Assembly (NCBI GenBank): GCA_048013815.1
Contig: CM106585.1
Coordinates: 21,514,001 to 21,578,000, forward strand
From: Setoptus koraiensis
Taxonomy: Eukaryota; Arthropoda
Reading direction: 5' to 3'
Length of the DNA stretch: 64,000 nucleotides
Part shown: positions 9,798 to 20,728 of the stretch, piece by piece
Layout: every line of letters begins with the position of its first letter
Position numbering within the stretch: the first letter of the stretch is position 1
Position numbers and translations under genes: made by a program
Notes under the pieces: generated by a model
Database searches by the model: none
What the model was told of the DNA's origin: nothing
The model's input: only the letters and a program-made list of their open reading frames with translations

Positions 9798-10313
9798 ATG
9801 GATGACCAGAACCAACCCCAGAACCGAATGGTAGCACTGGGTGACACGCAGAGCCACCAAAGCCGACTGCAAGTTATTCGATTGACCGGCCAGAAGAACT
9901 TCACGTCATGGAATAAAATAATGAGTCGGGCACTCAAGAACAGAAAGCTTGAAAGTGTAGTATTTGGTGAAGAAGACGCAAATGAAAGCGCAGCAGCTAG
10001 AGAGAAAAGAGATTCCGAGGCATGGGAGTTGCTCATTACCTCGATGGACCAAACGAACATCGATAAGTTTGCGGTATTCAACACTGCCAGAGAGATATGG
10101 GAGAGGTTGATCAGCACCTACGAAAGAGAAGGGAACGTAAGCATGAACAATGACTTCATCCAGCTCTTTACAATCAAGCTAGATGATGCCAACGGCATGT
10201 CAGTCTACATCTCAAAAATGGAGACTCTAGTGGATCGGCTCGCGGGACAAGGCCAGGCACTGAGTGAGAACGCTCAAGAGGCCAACCTCCTGAGGGGACT
10301 TGGCTCCGACTAG
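9798..10313 (+). pseudogene. Copia gag region, fossil 2
   Basis: Starts at ATG 9798 (MDDQNQPQNRM) directly after the hexamer array. It encodes a Copia gag domain with the typical FTSWNKIMSRALKNR and AREIWERLISTYE blocks. The zinc knuckle lies further on in another frame. Fossil sequence only. Confidence 0.75.
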
Positions 10314-10646
10314 GACGTGTTCAAGCAGGTGTGGGACAGCACCCCAGTACAGTCGTTAAAGAGCCTCAAAGATAGGCTACTCCTTGAGGAGGTTAAACTA
10401 AAAGCAAGAAACATACACGAGCCAGAAGCCAGTCATACTGCTCTGTTGAGCAAAGAATATGGGAAAAAGGCTCACTACGAGAAAAACTACACAAATGATA
10501 AGAAAGTCGACTCCTCCTGCAACTACTGTGGAAAGTAAGGCCACTGGATACGGGAGTGCAGGAAGAGGAGGCGAGACGAGTCTGCATCTAAACCACCTGG
10601 TCGCTCGCAGGAATATCGCCAGAGCACGGACAGAAACGTTTCTTTC

Positions 10647-11576
10647 ATGATGAGAAACAAAGAACAAAGTACAGAGGATTGGTACTCAGACCCCGGGTCC
10701 TCTGGACACGTTTGCAAAACAAGGGACTACTTCTCGAGCTGGGAACTTTCCGCCGAACCCATCGAAATAATGGTGGGTAACAAGGAAACGATCCGGGCAT
10801 ACGGATCGGGGTCGATCCAGTTTGTAAGCGAAACGAACCGAGGACCCTTGAGCATAACCATTAACAACATCCTATTCGCACCTGAAGCAGCCGAAAATCT
10901 AATCTCAGTTGGGGCGATCCGTAAACGGATCTGCACGACATTTATAGAGGACCACTGCTACTTTCAGCTGCGTACAGGGAGTAAACCCACGGTCATGATG
11001 GGTATATACCAACCATCTGGCCTGTACCGACTAAAAATAAAACCAATCATCACGAAGATTCTATTTGGCAGGAGCAGCCGCACAATGAGCGAATGGCATA
11101 GAGCTCTAGGCCACATCGGTTCCGCACAGATAGAGGACGTGATAAGGGGTGGACTGGTATCCGGAGCAAGCATCATCGATCACCAGTCACTCCCTCAGTG
11201 CAGCATCTGCCCTATGGGCAAAGCAACGAATACCACGCACCCGCCTACTACTAGGGAAATGGCGAGAGAAGTAGGCGACGTAATTCATATGGACCTGATA
11301 GGGAGACTCCCACCAAGCCTGGGAGGCAACGAATACGCTCTAATACTCACCGACGAAAGCAGCAACTATAGATCCTTTTATCCGCTCAAAACGAAGGATC
11401 AGGTGGTGGAAAAGCTGGAAAGCTACTTCTCCACGATCGAGTGTGAAACGGGGAGGCGAGCTCGCAGCCTGTGGTCAGACTGCGGGTCCGAATTCCTCAA
11501 CCAACGGGTCCGAGTAGTTCTTGCCATAGAACATATAACCCTACACCACAGCGCCCCAGCAGAACGGGAGGGCTGA
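10647..11576 (+). pseudogene. Copia protease and integrase region, fossil 2
   Basis: Contains an aspartic-protease-like start (DPGSSGHV), the GAG-pre-integrase zinc region (EWHRALGHIG ... CSICPMGK), and an integrase core with HMDLIG and SDCGSEF. The integrase end continues from about 11644 (MWAESCMTATYTLNR ... PYEMWFGRKP). Fossil sequence only. Confidence 0.8.
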
Positions 11577-12699
11577 AAGGTCTAACAGGACCATTATCGA
11601 GAGCGCCCGGACACTCCTAGCATCAAGCGGACTACCACAAACGATGTGGGCTGAATCCTGCATGACCGCGACCTACACCCTAAATAGGGTAGGGAAATCG
11701 AAAGTCCCAGGCAAAAGCCCATATGAAATGTGGTTCGGGCGCAAGCCTAGCATTTCACACATGCATCCATTTGGCGCCAGTGTCCAGGTGCTGGACAAGC
11801 CGCGGACGGGATCAAAATGGTCGCCCAAAACACTTCTAGCATACTTAGTGGGCTACACTGAAAGGTGTAACACTTATAGCTGCTACATTCCAAGTACACA
11901 GACAGTCCGAGTGACAAGCGATGTGATCTTCCGAGATCACCCTAACGCGACGCCACTGATAAGAACACGTGAAATGGACGACCCAAACGAGTGTGCTTAC
12001 CAATTCCATTCCACCACACACACCCATCACACTACACCCGCTCAGTTTCCCACTGAAGTTCCGAAGACAGAACCAAACACCCTAAACAATGATTTAGATA
12101 CAAATAACGAGGCGCCAAACCAGCCACGGAGCGCGCTGTCCGAGTACTTCGAACAACTCAACGAACACGACGGTCGACATTCTGCCATGAAGATATACCG
12201 TGTCCGGAATTCAGCTTAATCTCTGACAAAGGAGACGAGATTGAGCGGACAGGACCAATATCAATTTACAACACCGACAACGCACCATGCGTTGAGAATA
12301 GGGATAATAAACAATCCACACCCAACGAACGGCCTGCCAACAAAACATTCACAAAACCCACTGTCATGGGAAGCGTGAGAAAACAGATAACAAATCTGAT
12401 AAATCCACCTAAGAGGGTAGGTGGAGCTGACCAGACTCCACCACAGGCTACACAGAACTTTGATGAGCCCACAATTAGAGACCAGACGGGGAGAGTAACC
12501 TGTAGGGAGGGCGGCATTGCCTACCATATTAACATATGCAGCATTGACCCTGCTACATATCGTGACGCCATGAAGGGTGACGACGTGGACAAATGGCTTG
12601 TAGCCATAGAAGACGAAAGGCAGGCTCTGGAGGAGAATAATACCTGGTCCATAGTCGAGCGGACAAAAGATACACATGCATTATCGTCGAAATAGGTCT

Positions 12700-13880
12700 T
12701 CACGAAGAAGCGTCTCCCCTCAGGAGAAGTCGACAGATATAAGGCGCGACTCGCGATAAAAGGCTTTACTCAACGTCCAGGCCTGGACTATGGGGGAACT
12801 TTTGCCCCTGTAGTCCACCTGGAATCGATAAGAATACTATTTGCACTCATAGCGCGATACAGACTAGAGACATTACAGTTCGACATCCAGACGGCCTTCC
12901 TAAACGGGCAGCTTGATGAGGAGATATACGTGGAGGCGCCGGAGGGGATTAGCGTCCCTCCAAACTGTGTCCTCAGGTTGAACAAAAGTCTGTACGGCCT
13001 GAAACAGGCACCGAGGGTGTGGAAGACCAGCTTCGACCAAATCCTGTCAAGGCTCAACTTCCAACCACTCCTTTCAGATCCATGCTTATTTTCAGGCGTC
13101 ATAAACTCAGAAAGAGTTATCCTAGCCGTATACGTCGATGACGGACTGGCGGCATCGGCGTCAAAAGAAGCGCTCAGAACTCTACTTAAGTTGTTATCCG
13201 ACGAACTCAAGATTAGAGAAGTGAAGACGAGGAAATTTGTAGGAATTGAATACGAAAGGACAGAGGACAAGTCGAAATTAATCCTCCATCAACAATCCTA
13301 TATCACAAGAATGCTAGAGCGGTACAACATGTTAAATTGTAAAGGCGCCAAAATACCGATTAACGACACTAATGACCTGCAGATGAGAAACGATGGTGAC
13401 AGACCAACCCAGCAGCCCTATAGGGAGTTGCTGGGAAGCCTTCCATACGCGGCTTGCCTCACCCGTATCGACATCTGCTTTGCAGTAGGCTTCCTCTCAA
13501 GGTTCTGCAGCGAACCATTGGAGAAGCATTGGGTTGCTGCGAAGAATGTACTAAGATACCTGAAGGAATCGGCCAGCCTAGGTATCTGTTTTTCAGCCAC
13601 TGGCACCATGAAACTAGACTGCTTCACTGACGCTGACTGGGGAGGCAACCTGCTCGATAGAAAATCAACCTCAGGTGCCATCTGTCTGCTGGCAGGAGGA
13701 CCAATATGTTTTAAGACGAGAAAACAGACTGTTGTCGCCCAGTCGACAACAGAGGCCGAGTACTTGGCGGCCAATCTAGTCGTACGTGAAATACTGGGGG
13801 CTAAAAATGTCCTAGAAGAACTAGAAATCAAACTTGATAGCATTAGCCTTAGCATGGACAACCAGTCCGCCATAAGGCTT
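12700..13880 (+). pseudogene. Copia reverse transcriptase and RNase H region, fossil 2
   Basis: Typical Copia RT blocks: LNKSLYGLKQAPRVW, the catalytic YVDDGL (about 13134), LLGSLPYAACLTRIDICFAV, then the RNase H part with DADWGG, SGAICLLAGG, STTEAEYLA and MDNQSAIRL. It is interrupted by the DNA element at 13884-14367. Fossil sequence only. Confidence 0.85.
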
Positions 13881-13883
13881 ATT

Positions 13884-14367
13884 GGGCCGGGCGAGCGAAG
13901 CGAGCCGGTCCTATCAAGCGAAATTTTTTTTCTTTCCCCCTTTTGCAGCAAAAAAGTTCATAGAGTTTTCCCCTTCATCGTGTTGTCGTAAATCTGTGTG
14001 CTTCAGTGGAAAATTGTGTGCTTTCCCCCCCGTGCAGCAAAAAAATCCCGTTCAATTTTCCCCTTCGAAAAATCAGCTGTGTTGTTCCTGTTAGTGTTAG
14101 TGTTAGTGTTAGTGTTAGTGTTAGTGTTAGTGTTAGTGTTAGTGTTAGTGTTAGTGTTAGTGTTAGTGTTAGTGTTAGTGTTAGTGTTAGTGTTAGTGTT
14201 AGTGTTAGTGTTAGTGTTAGTGTTAGTGTTCGTGTTCCCTTCGGGACGGTTTCTATGACCGCCGCGGTGGGAGATCTTGGGAGACTTTGGGAGGTTTTGG
14301 AAGACCGTGGGAGTTTGTGATTTGCAACACAGAAGAAGAAAAATTTGAAGCGAGCTCGCCCGGCCCC
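13884..14367. mobile_element. Small non-autonomous DNA element inserted in Copia fossil 2
   Basis: About 484 bases with GC-rich terminal inverted repeats that share GGGCCGGGCGAGC at both ends. It contains no gene. Inside are two diverged copies of a TTTCCCC...GCAGCAAAAAA block, a TTAGTG hexamer array, and a GGGAG-rich stretch. RNase H coding sequence of the Copia element lies on both sides. No clear target duplication was found. Confidence 0.65.
14091..14230. repeat. (TTAGTG)n hexamer array, about 23 copies
   Basis: About 140 bases of near-perfect TTAGTG hexamers inside the small DNA element. The unit resembles telomeric repeats such as TTAGG in form, but it lies inside a transposon and is better seen as a microsatellite. 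Confidence 0.95.
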
Positions 14368-14899
14368 CTTTCGTTAGTCAGAACGAAACGGTTGTTAAAA
14401 ATGCAGAATATCACCAAGATACAAAACATATGGACATTAAAACCCACTTCATCAGGAACCACTTCAACAGGGGACTCTTCGAGCTCGGATATGTGCCATC
14501 CAGTGACCAGAAGGCAGATATCTTGACAAAAGCTCTCCCACCTATATCTCACTCTGCCATGGTAAAGAAGTTAGGAATGGCAGTAGCAACTACGCTGTGT
14601 TGATGGTACTGGCACCGACAAACGGAGAACAGCAATTCAACATCGAAGATCCGATCCTGTGGACCAGAGACAAGTAATACTGATCAAATCAGTATTTCGA
14701 GCGCTTAATTTTTTGAGTGGACGAGTATCGATGGAAAATTCGGGGGCGTATATGACAAGCTTTTTGCCTCCTCTTTGGATATCCAATGGTGGAAGACGTC
14801 AAACCTCTAGTTTTACGGATGATTTATATCTACCGGATACAATACAAGGTTAATTATACGCGTGGGTGCAGTGATCTGACATTTTCTCAGCTATTACGT

Positions 14900-15420
14900 A
14901 AAATGACCGAATTATGCGTCTTTGGCCACGATAATTAATTTAAATACATACACCAGGACGCAATGGCGCACAATATGCTATAGCGCGCGCTCCATGTGCG
15001 GTGTGCTACTCAAATTGATCGTTTGGTCGTTTCATACCATCTAAAGAGTATCACAAACTAGATCCAGGTTTCTCAAATTTTCACCATAGTTAGATACACA
15101 TGTCAGCTGCCTGCATGCGAAAATTGGTGCATTTTCATCGGTTAGTTTTGCCACAATAAATAATTTCAATACATACACCAAGAAGCAATGGCGCACTATG
15201 TGTTAAAGCGCGCGCTCCATGTGCGGTGCGCTACTCAAATTGATCGTTTGGTCGTTTCATACCATCTAAAGAGTATCACAAACTAGATCCAGGTTTCTCA
15301 AATTTTCACCATAGTTAGATACACATGTCTGCTGCCTGCATGCAAAAATTGGTGCATTTTCATCGGTTAGTTTTGCCACAATTAATGATTTCAATACATA
15401 CACCAGGACGCAATTTTCCA
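14900..15420. repeat. 225-bp tandem repeat, two copies and a partial
   Basis: CAATGGCGCAC recurs at 14961 and 15186 and the related CAATTTTCCAC at 15411, giving a period of 225 bases. Copies are about 95% alike and carry GCGCGCTCCATGTGCGGTG and CATCTAAAGAGTATCACAAA. No coding potential. Nothing else is recognised between 14729 and this array. Confidence 0.85.
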
Positions 15421-15857
15421 CTATGTGAATTCATCTAGTTAGCATCGCAGCATTGAGCGTGTTACTCTCGTCTAGTTTAATCTACATTAGAATCAACAGT
15501 GCTGAGAAGCAGTAGTCATTCTGAGTAGCTTCTACTGTTATACAATCTTCTAGTTCCAACACCTCTAGCTTCCAGTGTACTAAATCCGAATTGTAGACAG
15601 CTAGCCTTCTGCTGTGCTAAATTCATCTAGTTAGCATCTCAGCTTTGAGCGTGCTAATCGCGTCTAGTGAGTGAACGCGCATAGCATTATATGTGCTAAA
15701 TTCAACTAATCAACATTGTAAGCTTTGAGTGTTCTAAATTTATCTAGTTTATTTCTCACAGTACAGCTTTCACCGTGCTATTTTTTTCTAGTTGAAAAAA
15801 GCACTAATTTGTTCTACCCACGTGAATATCGTGGGCTTGCGTCGTGCGGATGAGTCT
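15421..15857. repeat. 192-bp repeat block, left copy, with a hairpin end
   Basis: ATTCATCTAGTTAGCAT recurs with a period of about 193 bases (15428, 15621). The block ends with a segment that includes TTTCTCACAGTACAGC and GAAAAAAGCACT, then the hairpin CCCACGTGAATATCGTGGG. The same block and tail recur at 18445-19045 on the far side of the transketolase insert. Confidence 0.8.
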
Positions 15858-16465
15858 GAAATTTTTCGAACGCCCCAGTCGATATGAATACTGCGATTTT
15901 TGAACATGTTCTCACCTTAAGAAATCGCTAGTTTTTTCTACATTCGTGCTGCTCACTATCATCAACAACTATAGCAAGTCTCATCAGCGTGCACTTGCCC
16001 GTTCACCCTGCAGAGAAATTTTTCGAACGCCCAAGTCGATATGAATACTGCGATTTTTGAACATGTTCTCACCACTAAAAATCGCTAGTTTTTTCTACAT
16101 ACGTGCTGCACACTGTCATCAACAATCTGAGCGAGTCTAATCAAAAGTTTATTGCCCGTTCACTCTGCAGAGAAATTTTTCGAACGCCCAAGTCGATATG
16201 AATACTGCGATTTTTGAACATGTTCTCACCGTAAAAAATTGCTAGTTTTTTCTACATTCGTGCTGCTTACTATCATCAACAACCATAGCAAGTCTCATCA
16301 GCGTGCACTTGCCCGTTCACCCTGCAGAGAAATTTTTCGAACGCCCAAGTCGATATGAATACTGCGATTTTTGAACATGTTCTCACCCCTAGAATTTTTT
16401 AGTTTTCTCTACATGCTTGCTACACACTGTGATCAACAATCAGAGCGAGTTTCATCAAAAGTTCT
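15858..16465. repeat. 157-bp tandem repeat array, left part
   Basis: GAAATTTTTCGAACGCC recurs at 15858, 16015, 16172 and 16329, an exact period of 157. The last unit is a variant ending in GAGTTTCATCAAAAGTTCTGC, where the transketolase-derived DNA begins. The same variant closes the right array at about 18444, where it is followed by the 192-bp repeat instead. Confidence 0.9.
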
Positions 16466-18077
16466 GCGATTGTTTGCAATTTGTTCGCCATTTTCGACGT
16501 CAACAGGCTCGGCGAGAGCGAGGAAACCTTCCTTCACCGCATGGCTATCTACAAGGAGCGCCTAGATGCTTTCGGCATGCACACGCAAGTAGTGAACGGT
16601 AACGACGTTGCCGACTTAGTGGAGGCTTTCAATCAGGCCTCCCTGGTCGAGGACAAGCCGCATGCCATTCTGTGCAAAACGCTCGAGCGGCGCGGATTTC
16701 CCGACATCGAGGACAAGGACAACTGCCACAGTAAGTCGCTCGCCACCGCCACCAAACATGCGCTCGAGGTAGTGCAGGTGCTCATCAAGAACCGCGATCA
16801 CCGCCACAAGCTGAAACCTGTTGCCCAACTGGCGCCAAAGCCCGACCTGAGCCAAGTGAAACTGTCCGATGGACCCAACTACAAGTCAGGCGACAAGGTG
16901 GAATCGACACAGGCCTACATATCTGCGCTGGCCAAGCTGGGACGCACCAATGATCGTGTTGTTGCCTTTGTCGCCGACACGAAGAACTCAACATTTGCCG
17001 ACAGTTCCAACAAGGAATTTCAGCGACGCTTCTGCGAGTGCTACATGGCCGAACAGAACATGGTCGGGGTGGCCGTTGGGGCCGCTTGCCGCGACCGCTC
17101 AATCGTCTTCGTATCCACGTTTGCCGCATTCTTTTCGCGAGCCCACGATCACTTGCGTATGGCCGCCATATCGCAGTCCAACGTGAACTGCGTCGGTTCC
17201 CATTGCGGCGTCAGCATAGGCGAGGACGGACCCTCACAGATGGCACTCGAAGATCTGGGCATGTTCCGTACCATACCCAATTGTACCATATTTTACCCCA
17301 GCGATGCCGTATCCACGGAGCGTGCCATTGAGCTGGCCGCCCAGTCTAAAGGTATCACGTTCACGCGAACGTCCCGTCCGGCTACGCTCAACGTTTACCC
17401 AAACAATGAAACATTTCAAGTGGGCAAGGCCAAGGTGTTGCGCAAGGACGCCCAAGATCAGGCGCTGGTCATCGGTGCCGGTGTGACGTTGCACGAGGCC
17501 CTGAAGGCCGCCGATCTATTGCTGGCCGAAAACAAGACCCACATCAGAGTGCTGGATCCGTTCACTATTAAACCCTTGGACGTTGAGGGCATTTTATTTA
17601 ACGCCAAAGAGTCCAAATCGCGCGTCGTCGTGGTCGAGGATCACTACCCCGAGGGCGGCATTGGCGAGGCCGTATTGAGCGCCCTGGTGGGACACCAGAT
17701 TAAGTTCGCTCACTTAGCTGTTAGGGAGGTGCCAAGAAGTGGACCACCCGATGTTTTATTGGCAAAATATGGTATTAGTGCTAGCAATATCGTCACTGCG
17801 GTTTATCGTCTTATTGCCAATGTGTAACATTTTTTAATCAACACATACAGGCTAAGCTGGATATTTGAAGACCTCAAAAGTATAGAAACTGTTTGAATAG
17901 TAGGCATTGCCGGCCTCGAGGGCCCTTGATATTAAGTGGCTGTAGTTAACAATTAACAATTGGTTGTAATAAATATGCTAAAGCTATACATTATAAGTAT
18001 CACATTTTCCATATAATCAAATGGTTTATATTATCGTCATTGCCAATACTGCCACCGCAAATACTTTCTGTGCCGTT
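16466..18077 (+). mobile_element. Captured host DNA: transketolase 3' part inside the repeat array
   Basis: The left breakpoint is the point where GTTCTGC is followed by coding sequence rather than by TGTGCTAAATTC. The right breakpoint is at about 18077, where unique DNA gives way to ATTCGTGCTGCTTAC of the 157-bp unit. The insert carries the transketolase coding part, a 3' untranslated region with AATAAA near 17970, and about 100 bases beyond it. No poly(A) tract is seen at its end, which argues against simple LINE-driven retrocopying. Confidence 0.6.
16478..17827 (+). pseudogene. tkt: Transketolase, 5'-truncated and intronless
   Basis: Encodes about 450 residues matching animal transketolase from the end of the N-terminal thiamine-diphosphate domain (NLFAIFDVNRLGESEE) to the C-terminus. 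Visible blocks: KTLERRGF, VADTKNSTFADS, the catalytic-Glu region ECYMAEQNM, STFAAFFSRAHD, NCVGSHCGVSIGEDGPSQMA, FYPSDAVSTE and RVLDPFTIKPLD. The family is about 620 residues; roughly the first 185 are absent, including the N-terminal cofactor-binding part, so it cannot be a working enzyme as it stands. There is no ATG at the homologous start, but the frame is fully open to a normal TAA. GC content is clearly higher than in neighbouring genes. It could be a recent capture, or a final exon of a gene split by the repeats. Confidence 0.85.
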
Positions 18078-18444
18078 ATTCGTGCTGCTTACTATCATCA
18101 ACAGCCATAGCAAGTCTCATCAGCGTGCACTTGCCCGTTCACCCTGCAGAGAAATTTTTCGAACGCCCAAGTCGATATGAATACTGCGATTTTTGAACAT
18201 GTTCTCACCGTAAAAAATTGCTAGTTTTTTCTACATTCGTGCTGCTTACTATCATCAACAGCCATAGCAAGTCTCATCAGCGTGCACTTGCCCGTTCACC
18301 CTGCAGAGAAATTTTTCGAACGCCCAAGTCGATATGAATACTGCGATTTTTGAACATGTTCTCACCCCTAGAATTTTTTAGTTTTCTCTACATGCTTGCT
18401 ACACACTGTGATCAACAATCAGAGCGAGTTTCATCAAAAGTTCT
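18078..18444. repeat. 157-bp tandem repeat array, right part
   Basis: Two further units (GAAATTTTTCGAACGCC at 18151 and 18308) and the closing variant unit ending GTTCTGC. They have the same period and orientation as the left array, so the transketolase insert lies inside one directly repeated structure. Confidence 0.9.
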
Positions 18445-19045
18445 GCTGTGCTAAATTCATCTAGTTAGCATCACAGTATTGAGCGTGCTACTCTCGTCTA
18501 GTTTTATCTACAATAGCATTAACAGTACTGAGAAGCACTAGATATTCTGAGTAGCCTCTACTGTACTACAATCTTCTAGTTCTGACGCCTCTAGCTTCCA
18601 GTGTACTAAATCTGCATTGTATACAGCTAGCCTTCTGCTGTGCTAGATTCGTCTAATAAGCATCCCAGTATTGAGCGTGCTAATCGCGTCTAGTTTGATC
18701 TACAATAGCATTAACAGTGCTAAGAAGCAAAAGTTATTCTGAGTAGCTTCCTCTGTTCTACAATCTTCTAGTTCTGACGCCTCTAGCTTCCAGTGTACTA
18801 AATCTGCATTGTATACAGCTAGCCTTCTGCTGTGCTAAATTCATCTAGTTAGCATATCAGCTTTGAGCGTGCTAATCGCGTATAGTGAGTGAACGCGCAT
18901 AGCATTCTATGTGCTAAATTCAACTAATCAACATTGTAAGCTTTGAGTGTTCTAAATTTATCTAGTTTATTTCTCACAGTACAGCTTTCACCGTGCTATT
19001 TTTTTCTAGTTGAAAAAAGCACTGATTTGTTCTACCCACGTGAAT
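18445..19045. repeat. 192-bp repeat block, right copy
   Basis: Three units of the 192-bp repeat (18455, 18647, 18839), then the same tail as at 15690-15830, ending in CCCACGTGAATA. The match stops before the second hairpin arm present in the left copy; fossil B begins shortly after. Confidence 0.85.
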
Positions 19046-19103
19046 AAACGTAGCACCCAGACCCATCCCAATAGCTGCTTAATTAAAATTAAGCGCTAAA
19101 AAT

Positions 19104-20728
19104 GTGTTCTTTCTCAGTGGGCAGGTAGACGAAGTCGTTAACGTAGAGTTAGTAGACCAATGTCCGGTCGCCTTCAGGAACCTCACAGGACTTGGGGCAC
19201 TAGACGGAATGCTCACAGAGGTCTGCACCCGGAGGTTCGACTCCGATATCATTGGACTGTGGCGGAATGTCGTGGATGAGCATACCAAGGTAGCAAGAGA
19301 CGGTGGTGCGTCTCTAGCCACCGTGGCAGCGCTCACCGGCATCTTTGCTAGCGTAGCCGCCACCATCAAGGTGAAGGACATCGAGAAGGAACAAAAGATT
19401 CGAAGTGAGCTGGCATTTCGCCTGGGCGAGTCAGTTTCCGCCATCCAGAATAAGCTGATCCTCGCCAATAGTCGTATCGCCCTCAAGGTAAACAACTTAG
19501 AGGACCGGCTCGAGAAACTAGGTCACGTTGTCGCAGTCCAACCAAGGCTACAAGACGCCCTACATCAAGCCCTAGCGGCAATACGCGACTATAGAATCCG
19601 GTTAGAGCTACTGAGGGGCCAGTTGAAGGTGAATGCAGAAGTCCCTGAGATAATGCTCGATATGTTCAACCTGACTCATCTGACCAACAAGGCAACGCTA
19701 AGCCACTCACAAGTCTACAGGGCATCGGTGCAGGGGAACCAACTTAGACTGCAGGTGACCTTGCCCAAGGTGGACTATCACGTGTCAGTGTATAGAGCCA
19801 AACCTTTTTTCTACACAGGTATAGACAACAATAAAGTATGTATGTTTAAATACCGAGGTCCCGAGTACATGCTGCACAACAGGACCTCGGAGTGCATGCG
19901 TCCTGTGACAGCGGATGAGATTGTAAATAATGCCATCGTAGGGGAAGGCTGTACCCATCAAAGGGCCCTAGATGTAAAAGGACTGTTCACACCAGAAGAC
20001 TGCAGGAAGTTGTCAGCGACAGAGTTCACAAAGCAACCCGCCCAACTCAAACCTCATGGTGTGCGGATATTCATAAATTGCCGAGGACTGAACATCACCA
20101 TAGGAGGGAGAGTGGTCAGATGTCCGAATCATGTGTTTAGCGTGAACGAGGGGACAGAGTTTCTGGTTGATAAAACGTTCTACAACTTCCAGAGGACCGA
20201 CACCGTGAAAACTATGCATCTCTATCACGTCCCAGCCAGAATCAATCTCAATCTGGGGACATCAAAGACGGTGTTCAAGGCACTTGATGCTGAAGATATG
20301 CAGGAAATAGAGAAAGCCAGCGCTCAACTGAAGAAGGAGCAAATTAAATTGAGAGTCATGTCTAATTCTACAGAGGATGGACCATGGTTCAGCCTCGAAC
20401 CAATCTTTACTATTGGAAGTGGAGTCCACCGGTTCATCACCTCTGTAGGGTCTTACATGGGGATGATCGTAGGAATCTACATCATATCAATGGTCATCAA
20501 GGAAAAGTTCTGCGGGATATCAACCACAATGGCGATTATAGCATTGCTCCCTATCATCATATGTGTAGAACAGACTGGATATATAGAGATATCATATTCA
20601 GCAACTGAAGCCACGAGGATCATCAAAGGCTTCCAAACCAGGATGGCCGAGAAATGTAACCTCTGGGAGCTGGACAAGGACGCGAGCATGTGGCAAAGGG
20701 GTGTCGGATATTATCCCGTATCCATCTC
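19104..20728 (+). pseudogene. Env-like glycoprotein, fossil B
   Basis: About 540 codons of env-like sequence: a glycine/alanine-rich hydrophobic stretch followed by a long heptad-like region (about residues 65-165), a Cys-containing ectodomain, and a membrane segment (GMIVGIYIISMVI, about 455). The same frame then gives a second hydrophobic, leader-like segment (TTMAIIALLPIIICVEQ, about 475-490) and further sequence. It resembles the env of fossil A and element C in layout. Fossil sequence only. Confidence 0.65.

Larger units (their letters stand above)
9798..14728 (+). mobile_element. Copia-type LTR retrotransposon fossil 2, decayed
   Basis: Gag, a zinc knuckle, protease, integrase, reverse transcriptase and RNase H can all be recognised in order on the plus strand, spread over several reading frames, so the element is broken at about half a dozen or more places and is older than Copia fossil 1. 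LTRs were not identified; the left one would lie in or near the gap. A small GC-rich DNA element is inserted in the RNase H region. The last 59 bases match the end of Copia fossil 1. Confidence 0.85.

Noticed and set aside
9189-10117. Long open frames across 9233-9732
   Set aside because: They are open only because the Ns have no stop codons.
14091-14230. TTAGTG array as an internal telomere
   Set aside because: It lies inside a small transposon within a Copia fossil, with no other telomeric signs; the unit is also not the usual arthropod TTAGG.
15858-18444. Regularly spaced repeats resembling a CRISPR array
   Set aside because: The 157-bp units are repeats along their whole length with no unique spacers, and the DNA is eukaryotic.
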